DNA of 64,000 nucleotides from JAXGZG01 sp040771825. GTDB lineage: Bacteria > Bacillota > Sulfobacillia > Fermentithermobacillales > Fermentithermobacillaceae. Positions 57,839 to 64,000 of this stretch are shown here, piece by piece. Position numbers and translations under genes: made by a program. The DNA is taken from contig JAXGZG010000005.1 of NCBI GenBank assembly GCA_040771825.1, positions 186,001 through 250,000 on the forward strand, read 5' to 3'. The notes under the pieces were generated by a model that worked only from the letters and a program-made list of their open reading frames with translations, did not search any database and had not been told where the DNA came from. Within the stretch, counting starts at the first letter, position 1. Every line of letters begins with the position of its first letter.

Positions 57839-58906
57839 GAGCCGACGGTATAGGTCCACGGTCTTCTGGGCCATGGCCTTGGCATCGAAGAAATCCTCCA
57901 CCCTCTTCCGGCCCAAACGACCCATTCCCACCGCCAGATCAGGGTCTGTGGCCAGGGTGACAATGGCCCGGGCTAAGAGCTGTCTGTCTTGGGGCGGCAC
58001 TAGTATACCGGTCTCTTGATCTTTGACCGCTTCTGGAACTCCGCCAACCGCAGTGGCCACTACCGGTAACCCGGTGGCCATGGCCTCGAGAGCCGCAAGG
58101 CCTAGGCCTTCAGAGTCGGAGCACAATACGAATATGTCCAGTTGGGACAGAAAGCCGGGGATATCCTCAATGAAACCTGCCATGTTGACATAAGGCTCCA
58201 ACCCCATGTCTTCTATCTTCTTCTTCAAGATCTCTTCCATGGGCCCCGTTCCGCCTATAACGAACCTCGCGTCAGGCAGAGAGTCCAGAACTATCTTGGC
58301 GGCATCTATCAAGACGTCAAGGGCCTTCACGGGGTGAAGCCGTGCCGCGGTGCCTATGAATATCTGCCCTCCATGGCCAGAGGCCGGCCGATAGCGCTTC
58401 TCTCTGGGCCGGAACTGATCGGTGTCAATGCCGTTTAGGATACATACGACCCGGGAAGGATCCACGCCTGACTGAACAAGTTCCCTCTGCACGCCCGAAG
58501 ATACCGCAATTATGACGTCAGAAAGAGTCTTGGACACAAGGTTGTTGATGAGAGTTCCCGAAGGCGATAGGACCCTGTCAAGCCCGTGCTTAGTGTAGAC
58601 TACGGGAATCCCCAGCACCTTGGCAGCTATCCTCGCCGACAGACTGGAGTGAGTGTGAACTAAATCCGGCTTTGCCTTCCTGATGAGTCCCAGTAACTCA
58701 AGTGTCAGAGGCCAAGAAAAGGACACGTCTCTCCCAGAAGTGCCGATTCGATTAATCCCCAAAGCGTCCAAGCGTTTGGCCAGCTCACCGTCAGGACACA
58801 CCACAGACGCAGAAATCCCCGCGAAAGCGGGCTGGGTAAGAAGGTTCAGGAGGTAGCGCCCGGCCCCGCCTATATTGGTATCGGTGATAACATGAAGAAC
58901 CTTCAT
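57788..58906 (-). CDS. Glycosyltransferase, GT4 family
   Basis: A 372-residue GT-B fold enzyme. The N-terminal part begins MKVLHVITDTNIGGAGRYLL; the C-terminal nucleotide-sugar domain has GTAARLHPVKALDVLI and the EX7E-type segment SDSEGLGLAALEAMATGLPVV. The sugar and acceptor are not readable. It is coupled by a four-base overlap (ATGA) to the polymer ligase gene, pointing to cell-surface polysaccharide synthesis. Its end overlaps the MFS gene tail-to-tail. Confidence 0.92.
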   Translation of the reverse strand: MKVLHVITDTNIGGAGRYLLNLLTQPAFAGISASVVCPDGELAKRLDALGINRIGTSGRDVSFSWPLTLELLGLIRKAKPDLVHTHSSLSARIAAKVLGIPVVYTKHGLDRVLSPSGTLINNLVSKTLSDVIIAVSSGVQRELVQSGVDPSRVVCILNGIDTDQFRPREKRYRPASGHGGQIFIGTAARLHPVKALDVLIDAAKIVLDSLPDARFVIGGTGPMEEILKKKIEDMGLEPYVNMAGFIEDIPGFLSQLDIFVLCSDSEGLGLAALEAMATGLPVVATAVGGVPEAVKDQETGILVPPQDRQLLARAIVTLATDPDLAVGMGRLGRKRVEDFFDAKAMAQKTVDLYRRLLERRGVFANSRSGASH

Positions 58907-60414
58907 CCTACACGCTCCTCAGAAGAAGGGGCAACTCGGCTTCTCTGGAGAGTTCTCTCCTTTGCGGCCACGCCGGACGCCACCCCTAGCCAAGCCCAGA
59001 CTACCAGCATAACCTGGGGATTGTACCACGTATGCTCTATGACCCCGTGGAGCATGTTACCGGCCACCGCCGCAAGACATCCCGACAAAACCGCTATCTT
59101 GGTCCATTTTCCCCATCCTTGCCCAGGCACCCGAAACGCAGTCCACAACGAGTACCACACGTTTGCCCCTAGGAACCAAAGAAGCGCCAGGAACCCAAGC
59201 AGCCCCAATTCAATGAGCATCTGAAAATACACGCTGTGAGAGTGAAGGGCGGGGGTTTGGATTATCATGTGCTCGGGGTACATCTCGGAAAAAGCCTCTG
59301 CCCCAAGCCCAACACCGCGGAAAAGATACTTTCGGAGAATGGCGATAGAGCCTCGCCAGATAGATACCCTGTAGCTATTGGAGCTGTCATTCACAGTAAA
59401 CGACGAGAGCAGCCTCTGGACAAGAACAGGCGGCGCCAGAGCCGCCCCGGCTACAGCCACAGCCAAACCGAGGATAAGCAGCCTCTTGTCGAACATGATG
59501 GCCATGATCCCGAAAGAGGCAATGAATCCAAGCCATGAGCCTCTCGACCAAGTAAACACCAGAGCCACACCTTGGACAAAAGCAAACACCAGCAAAACGG
59601 CCCGATCCCTGAGATTCTTCTGCCGGATTAGCAAAGCCAGCGTCAGGGGCAACGCCAGCCCCAACATCTCCGCAAAATAGTTGGGGTTCTGAAAAGTGCC
59701 AACCACCCGCACGATTTCCTCTTCAAACTTCTCGTCAAGCCAGGACCTAGGAGGTTGCCAGCCGGAGAAGTGCTGGTAGATGCCTACGAGACTCGATAGA
59801 GCGGTGCCCGCCAGAAACGGCCAAACCACGCTTTCATCTGCGCCCCGAGACGCCATGACAAAAGCCAGCACAAACACGAGACCCCCAAAACACCAGAGCA
59901 CGAAGTTCTTCAGGCTTCGGGCAGGAACTACCGAGGAAACCGTCGCCCCAAGGAGAAACAAGAAGAGTACCAAGAAGGGAAGGAACACCCTAAACGGAAG
60001 GTGAAGTCCGGCGGAATTTCGCGGTGACTCTCCCGACGAGATTGGCTTCGACCTCATCCACGCCAGCACAAGAACCAATGCAGCCAAGCCTAGCATCTGG
60101 ATCTCTGTGGGCGCAAACGCGCCTAGGGCCAGCACAATACCAAGGAAAGTGCCTTCGGTTACGGTGTGGCCAGAGGGAACAATGAAGAACTTCAGAAACC
60201 CGCCGAAGAATCTTGCCACAAGACTGTTCCGGACCCAGACAGATATAGGCATACGAGAAATGGCCCCGACGATGGCGCTGCTATCAAGCGCCCGTCCGAA
60301 CCAAAACAAGATACCTACTGCGGCATCACGCAATCGCCCTAGCAAAGACTCTGCCAAAGAGTGGGCGCCGTTGGCAGAAGAACCGCTGCCCGCACAGACC
60401 TTTACGGGTCTCAC
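58903..60414 (-). CDS. O-antigen ligase/polymerase family membrane protein
   Basis: A 503-residue protein with about twelve spans and the Wzy_C/RfaL-like region: TFQNPNYFAEMLGLALPL, FTWSRGSWLGFI and the large outside loop ending in HSHSVYFQMLIELGLLG. Such proteins join polysaccharide or glycan chains to an acceptor outside the membrane. The GTG start shares one base with the stop of the DUF4330 gene. The first 75 residues precede the first clear span group. Confidence 0.85.
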   Translation of the reverse strand: MRPVKVCAGSGSSANGAHSLAESLLGRLRDAAVGILFWFGRALDSSAIVGAISRMPISVWVRNSLVARFFGGFLKFFIVPSGHTVTEGTFLGIVLALGAFAPTEIQMLGLAALVLVLAWMRSKPISSGESPRNSAGLHLPFRVFLPFLVLFLFLLGATVSSVVPARSLKNFVLWCFGGLVFVLAFVMASRGADESVVWPFLAGTALSSLVGIYQHFSGWQPPRSWLDEKFEEEIVRVVGTFQNPNYFAEMLGLALPLTLALLIRQKNLRDRAVLLVFAFVQGVALVFTWSRGSWLGFIASFGIMAIMFDKRLLILGLAVAVAGAALAPPVLVQRLLSSFTVNDSSNSYRVSIWRGSIAILRKYLFRGVGLGAEAFSEMYPEHMIIQTPALHSHSVYFQMLIELGLLGFLALLWFLGANVWYSLWTAFRVPGQGWGKWTKIAVLSGCLAAVAGNMLHGVIEHTWYNPQVMLVVWAWLGVASGVAAKERTLQRSRVAPSSEERVG

Positions 60415-60923
60415 TATTGGGCGCCCCCCAGGCCAAAATCCATAGTCACAACGTGCCCCTGAAAAGCCGAGAACTTGGTCTGAAGGCTGAGGCTTCCTCC
60501 AACCCTCAGCTCCACGCCGCTCACAGTGATGACATTCTCGCTTACCCGCGCAATCCCCTTAATGGTCACATATGCATCAACCCGGTCTTGGAGTTGGGTT
60601 TGGGCCCATTTGCCGTCGCCTTCCACCAACCACACCCTAGCGGGCTCAGTCTTGACGCTCACAACTTCCCCCACGCAGGCTCCGGTTTTGAACTCGAATA
60701 TCTTACCGCCTTGTGCTATGGCTTCCGCCGTGGTCGGCCGAATGTTGGACGTGATCACGGTGAACTCGGTCTCGTGCTGCCTTTCGGCCACGTCGGACCT
60801 GAGGTTCTTCCCGAACATCGAATATCCCAACCAAACTGCCCCGGCCACCAAGACAAGCACAACAAAAAGGTCGACGATGCTGATCTTCCCCAAGATCCGG
60901 CCCTTGTTGTCCAGAAGTTTCAA
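60414..60923 (-). CDS. DUF4330-like membrane-anchored protein
   Basis: A 169-residue protein with one N-terminal span (about residues 17-37) after the family start MKLLDNKGRILGKISIVDL. The outside part is beta-rich. The function is unknown; it is often next to polymer ligase genes, as here. It may be a partner of the ligase. Confidence 0.83.
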   Translation of the reverse strand: MKLLDNKGRILGKISIVDLFVVLVLVAGAVWLGYSMFGKNLRSDVAERQHETEFTVITSNIRPTTAEAIAQGGKIFEFKTGACVGEVVSVKTEPARVWLVEGDGKWAQTQLQDRVDAYVTIKGIARVSENVITVSGVELRVGGSLSLQTKFSAFQGHVVTMDFGLGGAQ

Positions 60924-60947
60924 AGAACCTCTCTCCTCTCCATGCCC

Positions 60948-61625
60948 CTAAAGCAGACGAACATGGTTAATATCCAGTTCAAACCTAGTCCCTAAAAACT
61001 CTGCCGCTCTCTTGCATGCCAGCATGCGCGTGAGGAATATCTCAAAATACTCCATAACGGGAGATATGTCAGTGTCCACCATGAGCTGCAGACTGATCAC
61101 CGAGGTCCCGGGATCCACTTTCAGAAACGACTTGGTGGCAGCATAATTGACCCGGTCATGCTGGTCAAAATCGTGCCTGTCGGGATTCCTGACCCTGGAA
61201 CGGTGAACGTCGGACTTGTCGGCCAAGATCAAGGCTGCGGATACTCTGGATACGGGGTTGGCAGTGTCTTCGGGGTCGTGGCTCCCGATAGCGCCTATGA
61301 CAGCGGCGATCTCACGGGGGTCCATGCCCCTAGACCAAAGAAGCCGTTCGGCCAAGGCCGCACCTACCTGGGCGTGATAATGCCTAGAAACGACATTCCC
61401 AATATCGTGAAGATAGCCGGCGATTTCGGCTAATTCCTGCTCCCTTTCAGGATACTTCAGCCTTTCAAGAACGTTACCTGCAATGGCCGACACAAGCCCC
61501 GCATGGCGTTGCCCGTGATCTGTGAACCCTAGCGCCCCGAGATGAGCGTTGCCCGCTTCGACATATGCTTCTACCTCAGGATCGTTCTTGAGGCTCTCAA
61601 GAGTGACCCGCCTCACTTGCTCCAA
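60948..61625 (-). CDS. HD-domain phosphohydrolase
   Basis: A 225-residue protein with an HD domain: DHGQRHAGLVSAIA, AGYLHDIGNVVSRHYHAQVG and LILADKSDVHRSRV. The HD pair (LHDIG) and further His/Asp residues would bind metals and hydrolyse a phosphoester, possibly a nucleotide. The TTG start overlaps the end of the phosphoribosyltransferase gene by 13 bases, so the two are co-translated. A GTG three codons further is an alternative start. Confidence 0.85.
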   Translation of the reverse strand: MEQVRRVTLESLKNDPEVEAYVEAGNAHLGALGFTDHGQRHAGLVSAIAGNVLERLKYPEREQELAEIAGYLHDIGNVVSRHYHAQVGAALAERLLWSRGMDPREIAAVIGAIGSHDPEDTANPVSRVSAALILADKSDVHRSRVRNPDRHDFDQHDRVNYAATKSFLKVDPGTSVISLQLMVDTDISPVMEYFEIFLTRMLACKRAAEFLGTRFELDINHVRLL

Positions 61626-62269
61626 TTGGGCATCATCTCCAGTGCGTCCTGATATTCTTCATGAGCGGGGTTTGGAATCAACCTCCCCCGTGACAGAATC
61701 AAAGCATTCCAGGGCAACGCTATGTGGCCGAATGTCTCAAGCCCATACCAGGTGGGCTTCCAACTCTCGGCAGGAGCCCAAAGGCACGCGGTCCTAACGA
61801 CTCTGGCTTTTTCCTTCTTGCAAAGAACTGAAACCATACGCATAGTCTCGCCTGTTATGACCATCTCGTCCACCACCAGGATTCTCTGTCCCGCAACCCT
61901 GTCGGTAACAGGCACCACAACCTCCGGGCGGTCTGATACGATGGCCCCCCGCCGTCTCCTGGTCAGAAGGCATGGATACATGTCCACGCCCAGTAAAGAG
62001 GCGATAACGGCAGCGGGAATAAGGCCGCCTTTGCCGACTCCTACCACCATGTGGGGCCCTAAGGATTTGTCGGCGTCAAGGGCGATATTTCCGCAGATGG
62101 TGTCCACTTCTTCCCATGTCATATGGTATAGAGGGGAGTCCACGAGCCTAACTTCCACCAAAAGCACCCCACAGACGTCCAGATAATGCCGGCGAGCCCG
62201 CTTACATACTTCGTCGGCAGCGAATAAGATCCTGCCGTCACTCCTCTTGAGGCAACTCCTGGCCCTCAT
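61613..62269 (-). CDS. Phosphoribosyltransferase-family protein
   Basis: A 218-residue protein whose core (about 50-190) is a type I phosphoribosyltransferase: MTWEEVDTICGNIA, MVVGVGKGGLIPAAVIA and the PRPP motif ILVVDEMVITGET. It resembles xanthine/guanine-type transferases, but the base specificity is unclear. The start is uncertain: the ATG at 62269 overlaps typA by 32 bases and would add an N-terminal stretch of about 48 residues not found in small relatives. Confidence 0.8.
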   Translation of the reverse strand: MRARSCLKRSDGRILFAADEVCKRARRHYLDVCGVLLVEVRLVDSPLYHMTWEEVDTICGNIALDADKSLGPHMVVGVGKGGLIPAAVIASLLGVDMYPCLLTRRRRGAIVSDRPEVVVPVTDRVAGQRILVVDEMVITGETMRMVSVLCKKEKARVVRTACLWAPAESWKPTWYGLETFGHIALPWNALILSRGRLIPNPAHEEYQDALEMMPNWSK

Positions 62270-64000
62270 CCTTTCTTAGCCGGTATCTGTCGTGCCTGTC
62301 CAGAATTTCTTTCCTGAGCCTTATTGCCTCAGGCGTTACCTCAACCAGTTCGTCATCGTTTATCCATTGAAGCGAATCCTCAAGGCTCATCTCTCTGTGG
62401 GGCACCAGCCGCAGCGCCTCATCGGAAGCGGCAGAACGCAGGTTTGTTAGATGTTTCTTCTTGCATACGTTGATGTCCAAGTCCCTAGACCTGGCGTGCT
62501 CGCCGATAACCTGCCCACCGTATACTTCCTGACCTGCGCCCACAAACAACACGCCTCGTTCCTGCGCATTGTGCAGGGCGTACGCCGTTGTCTGGCCCTG
62601 TTCCCACGATATCATTGCGCCTTGGCGCCGCGTGACGATATCTCCGGCGTACTCGCCGTAGTGGTCGAAGACATGATGCATGATGCCGGTGCCTCTGGTA
62701 ATGGTCAAAAAACTGGGCCGGAACCCCATTATCCCCCTAGTGGGTATGGAGAAAGACAGGCGCGCTCTGCCCGATCCCTCGCTGTGCATCTCGAGGATAT
62801 CCGCTTTTCTTGGACCAAGTTCCTCCATGACCCTCCCCATGTGCTCTTCCTGAATATCGACGCTGAGGTATTCGTAGGGTTCCATCTTCTTATTGCCCTG
62901 GGTCTTCATGATGACTTCTGGTTTGGAGACGGCCATCTCATAGCCTTCGCGTCTCATAGTCTCCAGAAGAATCGAAATGTGGAGTTCTCCCCTTCCGCTA
63001 ACCCTGAAAGAGTCCGGGCTCTGAGTATCCTCGACCTTGAGGCTGACGTCTTTCTGGGCCTCCCTGCCCAAACGGTCTCGAAGATGCCTCGAGGTTACAT
63101 ACTGACCGTCTTGTCCGGCGAAGGGGCTGTCGTTGACCCTAAACGTCACCATCATGGTAGGCTCTTCCACTCGAATTGGCGGCAATCTGTGGGGATGGTC
63201 TGCGTCAGCTATTGTCTCGCCGATGTTTACCTGGGATATTCCCGACACCGCAGCTATGTCTCCGGCCATAACGCTGTCGGCTTCGATCCTCTTCAGTCCC
63301 TGGAAGAGCCACAAGCGAGAAACCTGCACAGGAACTATGGTTTGATCTAAGCGGCAGAGTGAAACCATCTGCCCCCGGGTCAAAACCCCCGCTTCTACCC
63401 GGCCAATGGCGATGCGACCAACGTAATCATCGTGGGATAAAGCGCTTATCATCATCTGGAGCGGAGCCTTGGCCTTCGTCAAAGGGGCCGGAACGTGGTC
63501 CAGAATAGCGTCTAATACTGGAAATATGTTGCCCGCGCGTGGACTCTCCCTCTTTTGGGATTGGCCATATTCCAAGGCTTCTTGCAGATGTGCTGTGGCA
63601 AACCCAGACCGAGCGTCGCAGTAGACGACAGGGAAATCTACATCCTCATCGGTAGCCCCCAGGTTGACCAGGAGATCAAAAACCTCGTTGTATACTTCAT
63701 CCAGTCTTGAGTCGGGGCGATCAATCTTGTTTATGGCAAGAACTATCTTGAGGCGGTGCGAAAGCGCCTTTTGCACCACAAACCGGGTCTGAGGCATGGG
63801 CCCGTCACGCCCGTCCACAAGAAGAATGGCGCCGTCCACCATGCTCAAGGTGCGCTCTACCTCGCCGCCAAAATCAGCGTGGCCGGGAGTATCAACGATA
63901 TTGATCTTTACGCCCTTGTACTCGATAGATGTGTTCTTGGCCAGGATGGTTATGCCCCGTTCTTTCTCCAGTTCGTTGGAGTCCATGACTCGCTCCGATA
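62238..64000 (-). CDS. typA: Ribosome-associated GTPase TypA/BipA, N-terminus cut by the window
   Basis: Translation factor-like GTPase; about 587 residues are in the window and the first 25-30 (with Walker A) lie beyond it. The frame continues through SERVMDSNELEKERGITILA, the G2/switch I region. G3 is VDTPGHADFGGEVER and G4 is AINKIDRPDSRLDEV. The EF-G-like domains III and V and the BipA-specific C-terminal domain follow (GIMGFRPSFLTITRGTG). BipA acts in ribosome assembly and stress adaptation. Its stop overlaps the start of the phosphoribosyltransferase gene. Confidence 0.95.
   Translation of the reverse strand, partial: SERVMDSNELEKERGITILAKNTSIEYKGVKINIVDTPGHADFGGEVERTLSMVDGAILLVDGRDGPMPQTRFVVQKALSHRLKIVLAINKIDRPDSRLDEVYNEVFDLLVNLGATDEDVDFPVVYCDARSGFATAHLQEALEYGQSQKRESPRAGNIFPVLDAILDHVPAPLTKAKAPLQMMISALSHDDYVGRIAIGRVEAGVLTRGQMVSLCRLDQTIVPVQVSRLWLFQGLKRIEADSVMAGDIAAVSGISQVNIGETIADADHPHRLPPIRVEEPTMMVTFRVNDSPFAGQDGQYVTSRHLRDRLGREAQKDVSLKVEDTQSPDSFRVSGRGELHISILLETMRREGYEMAVSKPEVIMKTQGNKKMEPYEYLSVDIQEEHMGRVMEELGPRKADILEMHSEGSGRARLSFSIPTRGIMGFRPSFLTITRGTGIMHHVFDHYGEYAGDIVTRRQGAMISWEQGQTTAYALHNAQERGVLFVGAGQEVYGGQVIGEHARSRDLDINVCKKKHLTNLRSAASDEALRLVPHREMSLEDSLQWINDDELVEVTPEAIRLRKEILDRHDRYRLRKDEGQELPQEE

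Noticed and set aside
1..64000. tRNA, rRNA, insertion sequences, prophage genes, CRISPR arrays
   Set aside because: None was recognised by eye on either strand; a tRNAscan, ISfinder or CRISPR search would be needed to exclude short ones.

Overview
The window looks like the chromosome of an anaerobic, probably spore-forming member of the Bacillota (Clostridia- or Limnochordia-like). The evidence is GG(A/T)GG-type ribosome binding sites with many GTG and TTG starts, a Rex redox repressor, a Na+-pumping methylmalonyl-CoA decarboxylase operon, a PdaB-type sporulation deacetylase, a TPP-riboswitch-controlled ThiT, and the recJ-apt-rel-dtd-hisS-aspS gene order common in clostridia. GC content is moderately high. 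No rRNA, tRNA, CRISPR array, insertion sequence or prophage was seen. The genus cannot be fixed from this window.

Layout. 1-1.3 kb: the end of an oligopeptide ABC transporter operon (oppD fragment, oppF). 1.4-4.2 kb: two MacB/FtsX-type permeases, the first split by an apparent frameshift. 4.2-9.4 kb (minus): mmdA, mmdD (OadG-like), mmdC (biotin carrier), mmdB (sodium pump), the B12-binding subunit of methylmalonyl-CoA mutase, and meaB. Together these convert succinyl/methylmalonyl-CoA to propionyl-CoA and export Na+. 9.6-11.6 kb: rex, a Gx-type membrane protein and lgt. 11.6-16.4 kb: a small anchored protein, a LolD/MacB-like ATPase, a large lipase-like PKD lipoprotein and a membrane-anchored beta-rich protein. 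16.4-19.1 kb: a glycerate kinase-Nudix fusion and an M19 dipeptidase-like protein. 19.2-21.1 kb (plus): a compact four-gene cluster of unknown function around a YbaB/EbfC-like protein, followed by pdaB.

22-23.5 kb: a thiT-thiN operon behind a TPP riboswitch with a terminator. 23.5-25.3 kb: a MATE exporter and a glutaredoxin. 25.5-26.7 kb: an AbrB/PIN toxin-antitoxin-like pair and an adenosine-specific kinase family protein. 26.7-35.5 kb (minus): hbd, AI-2E family protein, small proteins, rarA, ltaE, trxA, coaE and polA. 35.6-36.3 kb: an RHH/PIN toxin-antitoxin pair divergent from polA. 36.3-48.3 kb (minus): an ECF sigma/anti-sigma pair, then aspS, hisS, an MBL hydrolase, dtd, rel, apt, recJ and lapA. 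48.3-52.7 kb: a DUF559-type nuclease, an S9 peptidase and murJ. 53-57.8 kb (plus): a heteromeric ABC exporter pair and an MFS transporter. 57.8-64 kb (minus): a glycosyltransferase, an O-antigen-ligase-type protein, a DUF4330 protein, an HD protein, a phosphoribosyltransferase and typA, cut by the window end.

The most original material is the YbaB-like four-gene cluster (19.2-21.1 kb), the pseudo-lipase lipoprotein locus with an ABC ATPase (12-16.3 kb), the kinase-Nudix fusion, and active-site substitutions in the M19, PIN and ABC proteins. All functional calls come from reading motifs in the translated sequence; no database search was run.
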